This document shows, one piece after another, positions 48,001-64,000 of a DNA stretch of 64,000 nt (the stretch's first letter is position 1; each line of letters begins with the position of its first letter). The notes under the pieces are model-generated. The model ran no database searches and had not been told where the DNA came from. It worked only from the letters and a program-made list of their open reading frames with translations. Made by a program: the position numbers and the translations under genes. Origin of the DNA: Cystobasidium ongulense (taxonomy: Eukaryota > Basidiomycota > Cystobasidiomycetes > Cystobasidiales > Cystobasidiaceae); NCBI GenBank assembly GCA_022835595.1, contig BQUP01000011.1:191319-255318 (forward strand). The letters run 5' to 3'.

Positions 48001-49611
48001 TTACCCTGAATTATGTACACCGGGCGCATTGATTGCACCACTGTCCTGAGCAGCAGGCTGCATGGAAGAAGCATTAGGATCGAGTTTGACGCCTCTTCCA
48101 GTAGTAGTGTCAGCGCCCTCGGTAGTCGTGCCTGTTGTCCTGGATGACTTGGTGCCTTTGCGTGGTGCGTGATGTTGTTTATCAGAGTTGAAAAGCGCAG
48201 TATTCCTGATTTGACCATTTCCGTTGCCATTGACGCTCGTGGTTGGATGCATGTTAATCAGAGTGGAGTCTGATGGTCGGGGGCTGTTGTACGATGTGCC
48301 ATTCATGTGTGAGTCGACCCTGTTAATTTCGAATAATGACATACGTTCGAACAGGAAATCAGTTTTCGCTTTCTTTGCATAGAAACGTTTGGACAAAGGA
48401 TACGCACATCTCTTGCTCGGCTCTCTCAATATCAGCTGGGTGCATGCCTCGCGCAAGCATGGAAGTTCTCTGCTGTCTGGTGAAACCCATGCTTGGGTTC
48501 CACAAGTTTTGAACTGGCAGTTTGGGGCTAGCCTCAACATTGTCGCTATCTTGACCCAATACAACTGAAGTGTAGTCGAAGGCCTTGAGTAGAGCATAAA
48601 TGCCAGTTGCGATCAGCGATCCGATGAAAGGACCGACATAATAAATCCAATGGTATCCGGGAAAACTACCAGCAACTACGCTGGGTCCTAGCGAGCGTGC
48701 CGGGTTCATGCCGCATCCAGTCCATAGTGTACCGAATAGCTGGCAAACGAATAGAGTGAGACCGATTCCGATGGGTGCCAAGTATGTAGCCTTGTGTTCT
48801 ACGAAGTGCGGGTTAGCGACGTCACTTAAATCACGAAAGAGGCATACTTACTCTCGGCAGCGAGCATAAGCACGGTGAATACCAGCATGGCAGTGAGGAA
48901 AGCTTCCAAAAAGACGCCCCGGACGATCGTCATGCCTGGTTCCAGCTTTGTTATAGCGAGCTCGATACCTTGACCGGAAGTCAGACCTTCAACGAGTGCA
49001 GAACCTGCTATGCCTCCAGCCTGCCCGAACATACGAAAAGCAACGGATCAGCAGCAAGGAGAGGTGCGTATTCATGGGAGCGATACGTACGAACTGGGCG
49101 ATAACCAGGAGGATAGCACGGACTGTTTTGAGACCACCGATGAGCCAAAGTGAAAGCGTGACAGCCGGGTTCTAAGCGCCGGCACGGATAGATGCAGTCA
49201 GCTCTGGACCAAGCTAGCAATGCCATTCAGCTTCTTTACTCACAAATAGTCCACCAGTGATACGATAAAAGACCCAAGCCGTAATAAGTAAGGAGAAACC
49301 CATTCCAACGGCGATGAAGATGAGGGTTTGGTTCGAGAGGGTGGTTGCAGTCTGGAGTTGTGAGGAAGTTTGCGTGTTTTGCGCAGTTTTGACACATCCC
49401 AATCCTAAGAAGATGAACATTGTAGTTCCTATGAACTCGCCCAGACAGGCTATCATATCCTGCTTGAAACCGCGATCTGCGGGGTGGGAGGTGAGTCGCC
49501 ATTGTATGAAGACAGTAGCATGGAATCCAATGATAGGCCAGAAGGTGACAAGTCCGTCAGCATGACTTTTCGACGTGCCTTTGAATGAGCGAGAAGCAGG
49601 CACTCACACAT
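48001..49611 (-). CDS. Aquaporin (MIP family, water-type NPA boxes)
   Basis: Plasma-membrane water channel, 398 residues. Exons: 49611-49608, 49476-49244, 49171-49091, 49020-48852, 48798-48408 and 48319-48001. Six membrane helices are visible: IACLGEFIGTTMFIFLGLGC, IFIAVGMGFSLLITAWVFY, VRAILLVIAQFAGGIAGSAL, VFLEAFLTAMLVFTVLMLAA, LAPIGIGLTLFVCQLFGTLW and YYVGPFIGSLIATGIYALL. First pore box NPAVT at 80-84, second NPARS at 194-198; Ser (not Asp) after NPAR favours an orthodox aquaporin over a glycerol facilitator. A ~140-residue hydrophilic C-terminal tail rich in Ser, Thr and Asn-Gly is unusual in length. The start is uncertain: the best model uses a 4-nt first coding exon (ATG-T at 49611-49608), giving MYRGFKQDM, because no other in-frame ATG precedes helix 1. 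Confidence 0.9.
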
Positions 49612-51450
49612 CGTGGAAAGAAGTGGCGGCTCGGATCGACGGGGGATTGCCAGGCACGTGAAATGGACAGGCCGATGGTGGACGAGGTGAAGCGAAGAGA
49701 AGGAAAGAGAGAGAAGACAGCTGTATAATATCCAGACACCTTGATCACTCTCTTCCCGCTGATGTGCAGGACCCAAAGTGCGGCTCCGCCTACGTATGCT
49801 GACAGCCTGGTCTCAGAAATCCCAGGACGCTGACAATTCCAGCGACGTCACGAGCAGGGTCCGGTTGGCTCACCTTTCTTATTGGGACAACATTTAATAA
49901 CATGTAAATCCGGAGTTTGGAAGTAGATCTTCTAATGACGTTAACAAATCACTTGAACTTGTCCTCTATTTGTATGGAAAATATTGAAATAGCTAGAAAC
50001 CAGGGACGTGCAGCACTTACTTCCGAACTATGGCTGCATCACGAACCGGAGACTGCTGCTGTACTGTAGACCATATTGACCTCAACGACTACTGACATTC
50101 TAATTCCATTTCGGAAAGTCCTCATCCTTGCAATTCTTCACGAAAATACTTGAGCTTCCTCCAAATACTAGGCAACAAGCAACTAATTACTATCGCCACC
50201 GGAAAAGCTGTAGCTGCTGTACAAAATGAGCAACGTAAGCCTGAAATCTCCAGAATCTACATTGGGATCATCACTTTCTCACCCTCATGAAGTTCGTAGC
50301 GGTCCCCAACAACTTTACTTGGCTCACTGTGCAGCACAACTTAAAGTGAAGCCATACCCTCTCCCAGCAAACTGGCTAATACAAATATGCCCTCTGGTCC
50401 TGATGACAAGCAGCTGATAATCAATGAAACAGTAGGTTCTGTGGGGAATATATCTCAAAATCTTGCCAGACAAGACACTCTGTAGCGCTGATGCCTCGCC
50501 AACCAGAACTTCGTCATCAGGGCTACTTTACCGAGGTACATGCGGCTTGAGCGATCTGCGTCTACTTCTTGCTGCCTATCTAGCCTTTTACATACCATTA
50601 CTAACCTGCCTACCTTTCTCCTTGGGCCAATGAATCAAATGCACCCAGAACCATGACTCAATTCTTAAATATCAGCAAAAAAGAGAAGGACAGGTCAGAC
50701 AGGTGCCATTGCCGAGAACGCTCAGCTCATTCCACCGCAAAAATGTGAGAACGTGGAGCTGAGAGACTCATGCCATTCACCTCATTCAGATGCAGGCCCC
50801 TTCATCCTTTCTGTCCTTCTGTGCTCTGGCTTCTCTTCTTGGTCACTGTGGGCGGTTCTTTGACCGATATAACAACGTGGTCTGCCCCCGAGCAGGCTCG
50901 AATAGCTTTCCACATTGTTAAGTGAGTGATGGTAGATTGGGCTTAAACGTCTACATCTTCAGCGGCTGGAAGAGAAGCATTCGGGCCTTCTAGAAATGAA
51001 AATGATATACAACCGTATCTTTAGGTCAGGATATCGCTGCCGCAGATACTCTGTAGGCTCTTGACTATATCTGTAGTGCATTTAGGCGTTTCTGCATGGC
51101 TTGTGTCCTTCTTTAGACATGCCCGGCAAGAGGTGCCATTGCTGCCAACAAGCATGTTGTTTCTGCTGTCATTTCGACTTGGGTAAAGCTTTCCCCTCCA
51201 TGTTACCATCTTGTGAGTGTTTGCGAGTGTTGCAGTATGTTTGGCATTCTTCGTTAGTAGTTAGGAAGGTAAGGCTGCTCCACTTTTGCTTTGGACTTGT
51301 ACATGTGATCGCGATTGTCCGAGGACTGCGAAGCAGCATTGAACGTCGCCTTTGCTTTGGCACATCAGGTTCGTATGGGCGACCGCTGCGCTACCAGAGC
51401 AACCTGAGAAGAGCTCGGGAACTGGGTCTCTCCCCACTGTTACCAGCGAT
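49612..51450. other. Long intergenic region between aquaporin and VFA1
   Basis: 1.84 kb, the longest gap in the window, flanked by divergent genes. Open stretches are short with no family resemblance. No tRNA fold recognised. Could hold an unannotated non-coding RNA or long regulated promoter of the aquaporin gene. Confidence 0.5.
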
Positions 51451-52160
51451 ATGCCAGCGGCTTTCGAAAACCGGTACAAGAAAACGCACGTGAAGACGGA
51501 CAAGGATTGCTGGACCTGCCGAAAGACGACCAAGACGTGCTTATGTACGGGGACTGAAGCTAACTGCTCCTCGCATGTAGATGAGCTGATGAAGTTGCAC
51601 TCAGTAACCGACAACTATGCCTCAGGTGGAGATTTCCTGTATACGTGCGAAGCACATCTGAAGGTATGAAAGCCTGTGGTTCAGCACCAGCTTCCGCAAG
51701 TTGACCTTTATGGCTCGGTCACTCTATCTAGGACCGCAATTTTGCAATGCCGATAGAAACAGAACTGCCCCTGACAGCAGTAAAAGCATCATCGCCGACC
51801 GTCTCGCAAAGCGAGATAGATGCAGCGGTCAAGGAGTATCAAGAGCGCAAGAAAGCCAAGTCTGGCGACATAGACGATGAAAAAGACAAAGCAACGGAAA
51901 GCGGCCAAGAGGCTAGCTCGAAACCAATAGTTGCAAAGAAAGAATCTCAGTCTACACCTAACCTTTCCTCTCCTGTTCCACCAATGACTGCACCCGAACC
52001 GACTCATTACCAGCTGCATAAATCGTTCTTCGATATGCGATTAAGGCTACATCAACAAAAGTCTCAATTGAAAGATGCGCATGCCAGACGTTCGCAGCTT
52101 GTCCTGCCCTCGGCACCATCAGATAAACCAGGCGCTAGCTCAGCAGCATCGGCGAAATAG
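51451..52160 (+). CDS. Vps4-associated protein Vfa1-like
   Basis: Family role: binds the AAA ATPase Vps4 and tunes ESCRT-III disassembly at endosomes. Proposed exons 51451-51544, 51605-51663 and 51732-52160; 193 residues. The start MPAAFENRYKKTHV matches the N-x-Y-x-x-R/K opening of the family. The zinc-finger part reads DCWTCRKTTKTCLL, then GGDFLYTCEAHLK and DRNFAMP, with two CxxC/CxxH-type ligand pairs (C-W-T-C and C-E-A-H). The remainder is a Lys/Glu-rich linker and a C-terminal helix (YQLHKSFFDMRLRLHQQKSQ), a plausible Vps4 MIT-contacting segment. The intron between the two zinc-ligand pairs has two possible acceptors 21 nt apart, both in frame. Stop lies 136 bp from the convergent RPC1 stop. 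Confidence 0.85.
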
Positions 52161-52296
52161 GAATGTGGAATAGCAGAGGGCTCAGTGAAAGTAAAGACAG
52201 TACTTTATCCCTATTGCTGTTGTACTAAAGAATGACAAAGTCTGCAACGTATTATATATGACAACAATCGTAAAATTTGGCAAATCTTAGAGAACC

Positions 52297-57198
<4,902 letters not shown>

Positions 57199-57484
57199 TG
57201 TGACTCTTGTGGGCTTTTGATTTTCATGGATGTTCTGCAGTAAAAGAAAGAGAACGTGACGGGGTCCTGCTTTCGAAAGGTGATCGGGCTCGCTGTTAGA
57301 GTGCAAGCTTCACAACACCTGACGCACGCGCTGCAAGCTGCAAATAGCAGAACCTTTACAAATAAACAAATAGTGCAACCGCTCGGCCTGCTTGTCTCCA
57401 TTGTGCTTTGTGGGAGTCGTGCTGGTGGCGCTGGAAAGACCAAAAAATTTAGGTCTGCATACAAAAATCTTCTAAACTTTTGTA

Positions 57485-57557
57485 TTCCTCTTGCCCGAGT
57501 TGAACGGGCGATCTTCCCGTTACGAGCGGGACGCCTTAACCACTGGGCCAAAGAGGA
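57485..57557 (-). tRNA. tRNA-Thr (anticodon CGU), no intron
   Basis: 73-nt cloverleaf on the minus strand. Acceptor stem TCCTCTT pairs with AAGAGGA over all seven positions; discriminator A. D arm GCCC/AGGC region with AGTGGTTA loop. Anticodon stem TCCCG/CGGGA encloses loop CTCGTAA, anticodon CGT at 57524-57522. T stem GCCCG/CGGGC encloses TTCAACT. Internal promoter A box TGGCCCAGTGG and a B-box-like GTTCAACTC are present. A T-run follows about 20 nt downstream as a Pol III terminator. CCA is not encoded, as usual for a nuclear eukaryotic tRNA. Confidence 0.95.
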
Positions 57558-57896
57558 GTTAGATCATTTGGATTTTCTGGTCTATGAGGTATCAAGCTAT
57601 CTAAAAGAGGCGACCTTTTTCTTTTTTTTTTCCAACCTTCTATATCGTGGTAACTTGGTAGCTCAAACATGATGGAGGGAGCGATTGTGGCAGCGATATG
57701 GGTTGCACGGTATGTAAAAAAGAATACTACGAAGAGACTCTACTTGTATGCTACAAAGTATCGACCTTTGTTTCTGCCTTACCTTCTAGTTTGCAATGGC
57801 ACGTGCATTATGTTACAGTTGCATATTTCTCAGACTAACCGATCACGTCTCTGATTACATTCCTCAAGCTGATGAGGAGGAAGGGGCGGGAATTGG
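57558..57896. other. Intergenic region
   Basis: 339 bp upstream of the tRNA and downstream of a minus-strand orphan gene. Contains a homopolymer T tract near 57618 on the plus strand. No gene seen. Confidence 0.5.
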
Positions 57897-58889
57897 TCAC
57901 GAGAAAGGCTGGTGTGAAACTGTGCGGCGAGTCTGGAGAGCTTCTTTCATGGCGGGAAACTCGACAGTGGGTGCCAGCTCGATAACGGTACCAGCAGCAG
58001 CGGTGTTGAAGCTTAGAAAGCCTAGCGAGTCGATAACGAAGCTTTCGTACAAGCTCGTGCGGGGGTCTGCTCTGCTGAGCTTTACCGAATCCTTTCCACC
58101 GGATCCTATCTCGAACGCCAACGGCAACACCTCATATACCAAGACTATTCCTTTGTATAGCTCAAGCACTGTCTTTAAGAAACCACCCCTCGAGCTTTCG
58201 CGCTTGCTATCTTCCGTGTCATTTAAATCTCGACCGACCGGCGAGTTCGCGACGGTGAAGCCTCCATACGAGACGAAGAAGCTGCCCAAGTTAACGCTAC
58301 TGGTCTCAAGTAAATTTTTTATCTGACCATTGTATTGAGGAGCTACAGCTTGAACCTTTCCAAGGAGTCTCGTCAGGGCGTTCTGATCATCAAACTTAAG
58401 CCGGCGAATGTAGTACTGAGCCATATTTGTAGCTGGAGCTTCAAGACCGTTCTGTGACTTCAAGACCGTGGGAAAGAGTGTAGCATCCCACGTCAAAGGT
58501 GAACTGAAGATATGCGAGAAGGGTGCATGCAGCTCTTTGTTCTGTGGCACCATAGAAGCCTGCGTATCGGTCAAGGCTGGTCGCCTATCTGCTTCTCGGA
58601 TCACATTCCAGGTCTTGATGAGGATCTCGAGAGCACTTCCTTGTTCGGAAGGTGTCTTCACTCTCCAAGCAGCTGCAGCCGCTGCTTTACTATCCCAGGC
58701 AAGAGACAGAAGATCTAATGCACCCTGAACTTCGTCCTTTCTCACATCATTCCCTTTCTGGCGCTTTCTCGCAACCGTCGCTTGGGTGTCCGAGGATCGA
58801 CGCTTTCCCTTGGGCTGGTCTGGCAGGAGGAGGGAAGCTGATGCAGTAGCTGGATTGATTGACGACTCGTTCGCTAGCTTGCTGGCCAT
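57897..58889 (-). CDS. Hypothetical protein, 330 residues
   Basis: Single uninterrupted frame starting MASKLANESSINPATAS. The N-terminus has a basic nuclear-localisation-like cluster (PKGKRRSSDTQATVARKRQK). The rest has ordinary globular composition with helix-like segments (EVQGALDLLSLAWDSKAAAA, SALEILIKTWNVIREAD) and a more strand-rich C-terminal half (LGSFFVSYGGFTVANSPVG, LELYKGIVLVYEVLPLAFEI). No family recognised and no catalytic motif seen. Balanced composition and length argue for a real folded nuclear protein. Shares a 372-bp upstream region with the divergent gene at 59262. Confidence 0.7.
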   Translation of the reverse strand: MASKLANESSINPATASASLLLPDQPKGKRRSSDTQATVARKRQKGNDVRKDEVQGALDLLSLAWDSKAAAAAAWRVKTPSEQGSALEILIKTWNVIREADRRPALTDTQASMVPQNKELHAPFSHIFSSPLTWDATLFPTVLKSQNGLEAPATNMAQYYIRRLKFDDQNALTRLLGKVQAVAPQYNGQIKNLLETSSVNLGSFFVSYGGFTVANSPVGRDLNDTEDSKRESSRGGFLKTVLELYKGIVLVYEVLPLAFEIGSGGKDSVKLSRADPRTSLYESFVIDSLGFLSFNTAAAGTVIELAPTVEFPAMKEALQTRRTVSHQPFS

Positions 58890-59261
58890 TACTGCTTAAG
58901 CTCCCTGTCAAATTATGGATTTCTCATGGAAATCAGCCGCGAGCTCCGAAGCAGATCAACAGTAGCCTCCATAAAAGGCGTACGGGATAGGCAGAATTCG
59001 TGAGGGTGTGCTTATCACGTCGGCCTGAGCACACTGATACACGCTTGTCTTTGGATGGTGGTTGCTTCGAAGTGTTGGATCTCGGAAGGTGTGTTTCTTG
59101 CAGCATTTCGATAGGATACTATACGCGCCTCTGCTTGTTGCGCGACCAACTACGTCTACAGCCAGAGCGACAGCAAGCATCAACAGCAAGCAAGCATCAG
59201 CATCAGCGACAGCACCACCTATCTAACACAACTCTGAGAAGTCATCGTCTCTACTATCACC
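58890..59261. promoter_or_regulatory. Divergent upstream region of two hypothetical genes
   Basis: 372 bp between the starts at 58889 (minus) and 59262 (plus). Contains short AGCA-rich runs near 59165-59215 (CAGCAAGCAACA-like). No defined motif recognised. Confidence 0.5.
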
Positions 59262-61961
59262 ATGTCCGTTCAGACCACGCAACCCGTCACTTTGAAAAAT
59301 GCTGCAGGTGAAGAAATCACTGTCGACATTCGCATTCCGTCCAAGGCGACTCTAGCGATGAGGGAGAGGGTCGATAAGTTCATCCGACGATCATACGCCA
59401 TCTGGAAAGAACAGCCTGCCGAAGATACGGTTTTAGTCGCAACGCCTGCCGTCCTCGACGAAGTCGTCCACACTGCCACAGCGTTTCACGCGAACGACCA
59501 AGGCACGGTGGACCTTGTGTGGGTCAAGAAGGACATGCCGTTAGAGGCGCTGAAGGATGCAGATGTGGGTTATTGGAGAGCTGCTGCTGGCCCTGGACCC
59601 AGACTCGAGCAGCTAGAGATGTGTTTGATCCGCGATATACCTGGGCCAGTCATGGCTGAGATACGCCATAACAACAACCACGACATGATAGCGCATTTTC
59701 TATATGCCTTCATAGATTTTTGGTGCATCGTCCTTAAGCACTGGATCATCTGGCTAGCTTGCATCTTTTGGTATGGCTATCTTTGCCTCCTTCAGCCTAC
59801 TATCATCGTTGGAGAATCGAGCAAGCTATTCAATTTAGTAAGACATCTCACTCCTCAAGTCCTCTTCAACCCAGAATTCAATGAGGATGACTTTAATGCA
59901 TTCCTGAACGGACATTTCAATCTTGCCTTCCTGCAGCATTTGGTAGTCGGCATCGAAAGGAGGGAATGGGATGAATACGAAATGAATACGTCGGACTACA
60001 TCCATTCTACTGGTATACCGGTCATTCAAGCGTATGGACCATTCGCTCGTCATTTCGCCATTTACATCCCCAAGATAGATCCTTACGCTCCCTACCACAT
60101 GCGATCTGTCAGCCAATATATGGTCGAGGTAGACCGCTTTGTTCGATTGATGATAGAGCTGGCTCACGATATCGTTCTTGAAGCTTCACCTATTCCCCTG
60201 GATGGTACACGCAAAGCATGCCTTATAGAAGTACGCTCTCGGATCATCCAGGAAGCTAGTCGCATTGGTCTTCTCGCCAAACTTAATGCAGCAAAGGCTA
60301 AACTCGCTATGGCGAACAAGGGATTTAATGGTCCAAAGGGTGCTGCTCAATATGCGCGGGTTGCAGCGGAAGTTGCGAGTGGATCTAGAGATAGCCCAAG
60401 CGCTGCACGAGGGTAAGTAGTTGTAACATATGCCACAAGTATCTAGTGCTTACTATTACTACCTGATTTCAGCCGACCTAATCGCGGTGATATCAATGCC
60501 GTTGGGGCAAAAGAATCGCCTCAACGTAAGGCCTGGGCTGTCCAGGAAATCAACAAACTCAGAGATCAGCTTGAAAGCGGTCTCTGTATTGGTCTCTTAG
60601 CTTGCCCAAGACAATACCAGCACGGAACGGTCGAACATGCGCAATGGCTATACATGCATTGTACAGAGGGAGCAGAAGTAATCAATAGCGCGGTTGGCTT
60701 CGCCCATCGCGGACGAACGGCAAACCCTTCGCCTGAAGATGAAATGCGGCTCACAGCTTTGGCCGATGCCACCAGTGCCGCATGCATTCTGCCCGACACC
60801 ATGACGGTCACTGCCTTAGAGGCCCTCAAAATTCTAGCTCTTCCCCCGAAAGAGCGCAAAATGAGCCAAATCTACTTGTGCATATGCCCCTTCTGCTCCA
60901 AGAGATGGCTAGTCAATGACGGGACGAACTTTACCTATCACGACTGCATCGAAATACGCAAGAAGTATCTGCCTGGCTTAGCGGCTTCTCTACACTCGAA
61001 GAAGGCACTTGAGACACAGATGGAAGCGGACGAAAAAGACGAACAGCTGGATCCGCTGCAGAAGAAGTCAGGTGTAACTCGCTGCATTGCGCCAATTACA
61101 TTCGAATGGACTGCTGGTGAACGCATCACAGGCGATGAAGACATCTTCAGCGCGACCTTCCAGAAGAAGAAGCTAGCCAGACGTCCTAATCAGTCTGCAC
61201 CTGCCTGGGAAAGGGCCATCGATGAAAGAGGCCGCCTGTCCTCTTTCTCTCTAGAGCGACATCGTCTTGCATACTCCTACCAGCTCTTGCAACTTCCAGA
61301 AGCTGCTTGTCTTTTCCGAAGCGTGGAATCCTCCAATTCACCGCAAGAGCCGATTCAGGCAGGCGGACCATCTGAACTTGCTAGCGAGCAGGCCACTTCG
61401 GTAGAAAAGGCTTCCGCCCCGTTGAGAGAGCCGATTCCATTGAGCGGATATGAATTTGGTTCGGTACCAGACGTTCTGACCAGAGTGAACATTAAGTCAT
61501 CTCTGAGCGCTGAGGTTGCCAAAAAGGCTGCAGAGAGCTGGTTAGTCTGGAAAGTCGAAAGCAAGTCAACCAAAGAGGAAACCAAGTCGACCAAGGATGA
61601 CAGCAAGTCGATCAAGGATGAAAGCAAGTCGACTAAAGAAGTAAGCTCCTCAACCATTGATGGCAACAAGTTGATCAAAAAGATGCTAGAGGATGCCGTC
61701 AAGGCCTGGGTGAAAGGCGAAAAACCTGTGTTGAAAGCTCCAGAGTTTGGATTGGAGGACATCATGGCAGCTGCGGAGAAGCGCACTGGCATCAATCGTC
61801 TTCGTCCACATCATTTCGATCCCGATACTATGGACGATCTTCTTCCCGGTCTTATTGCCAGCATCGCTAGTTCATCCGGTTCCGCAACAATCTCCTACGT
61901 ATCGGCTGCTACTCCCACAGCTTCAACCTCTGCGATAAGTCAGGAAACTGAGTCATTGTAG
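59262..61961 (+). CDS. Hypothetical protein with hydrophobic segment and Cys cluster, 879 residues
   Basis: Two exons, 59262-60412 and 60473-61961. Start MSVQTTQPVTLKNAAGEE. Not recognised. Features: a globular N-terminal part; a strongly hydrophobic aromatic stretch at about 144-177 (FLYAFIDFWCIVLKHW, IIWLACIFWYGYLCLL) that could be one or two membrane helices; a mid-region with basic helices; and a compact Cys/His cluster with Cys520, 522, 525, His540 and Cys542 (CICPFCSKRW then YHDC), which looks like a zinc site. A perfect 7-residue-period repeat lies near residues 746-773, followed by a helical C-terminal region and a Ser/Thr-rich tail. Combining a possible membrane anchor with a zinc cluster is unusual, but no function can be assigned. 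Confidence 0.7.
61560..61643 (+). repeat. Four 21-bp coding repeats
   Basis: In-frame units encoding SKSTKEE, TKSTKDD, SKSIKDE and SKSTKEV within the 879-residue hypothetical protein. Confidence 0.85.
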
Positions 61962-62014
61962 TTACTCCCTTCATCAACATACACTAGTATATGCTTTAGA
62001 CGACAGAGATGCAC

Positions 62015-63767
<1,753 letters not shown>

Positions 63768-64000
63768 GATGATATGTATGATGTTGCAATAACGTTGAAG
63801 CAAAGCAAAGTATTATTGAATGTCCTGCTAGCTTTCAAGGCAGAGAAGCAAGTGGGAGAAGACGGACCGGCGGAATTGGGGCGAAACCCAACTGCCGACG
63901 AAGGCCGATCACCCAGGGCGCGGGAGATAGGTTCTTAACTCAGCCATGGAAGCAACGACGGAAATGATACGGTCATTGCTGTTCATTTGGTTGCAGGATA
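63768..64000. other. Upstream region of the formaldehyde dehydrogenase gene
   Basis: 233 bp to the window end. An ATG on the plus strand at 63945 opens a short frame running off the window; it might start a divergent gene, but there is too little to judge. Confidence 0.45.

Noticed and set aside
50875-50925. Possible tRNA-like segment containing GGCTCGAATAGC
   Set aside because: No acceptor, D or anticodon stems can be formed around it, and the B-box match is poor.
51101-51493. Plus-strand Cys-rich frame upstream of VFA1
   Set aside because: Not in frame with the zinc-finger protein and without family resemblance; likely 5' UTR or intergenic sequence.
63945-64000. Start of a plus-strand gene at the window edge
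   Set aside because: Only 18 codons visible, no recognisable motif; cannot be supported.

Overview
The window is nuclear DNA from a basidiomycete fungus, most likely a tremellomycete yeast (Cryptococcus/Kwoniella-type). This rests on compact gene spacing, many short GT-AG introns (about 45-160 nt) with CTRAY branch sites in nearly every gene, a myosin-motor chitin synthase, and the sequence character of the housekeeping proteins. The species assignment is inference. I saw no mobile element, CRISPR array or virus-like element.

Layout. 1-3130: a head-to-head pair encoding both subunits of mitochondrial NAD-isocitrate dehydrogenase (IDH2 on minus, cut by the window edge; IDH1 on plus). 3868-10860: a 2078-residue chitin synthase with an N-terminal myosin-like motor. 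11370-17621: tubulin cofactor C, a Gln/Asn/Ser-rich orphan and a Ser/Pro-rich orphan. 19249-24928: a GRAM-VASt sterol-transfer protein, a rhodanese-fold enzyme and a CCCH/FG nucleoporin (Nup42/Rip1 type). 25066-31078: a TMEM135-like membrane protein, the meiotic factor HOP2 and the repair glycosylase MutY. 31318-37959: a tandem cluster of three related orphan coiled-coil genes. 38273-46391: a large coiled-coil nuclear-type protein, SEC61 gamma, a PPR-like mitochondrial protein and BET2. 46768-47069: the 25-residue ribosomal protein eL41, spread over four coding exons. 48001-57557: an aquaporin, VFA1, the RNA polymerase III largest subunit and a tRNA-Thr(CGU). 57897-63767: two divergent orphan genes and glutathione-dependent formaldehyde dehydrogenase.

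Many genes are in divergent pairs with short shared upstream regions: IDH2/IDH1, TBCC/orphan, NUP42/TMEM135, HOP2/MUTY, SEC61G/PPR and BET2/eL41. Only IDH2/IDH1 pairs two subunits of one enzyme.

The most striking signals are splicing extremes. The eL41 start codon appears to be split by an intron (AT|G). The zinc finger of the Nup42-like gene is restored to its canonical spacing only if a 2-nt internal exon is used. Exon boundaries were deduced by reading splice sites, phase and family conservation by eye. For the conserved genes, total coding lengths divide by three and end in stops, but no transcript data were available.
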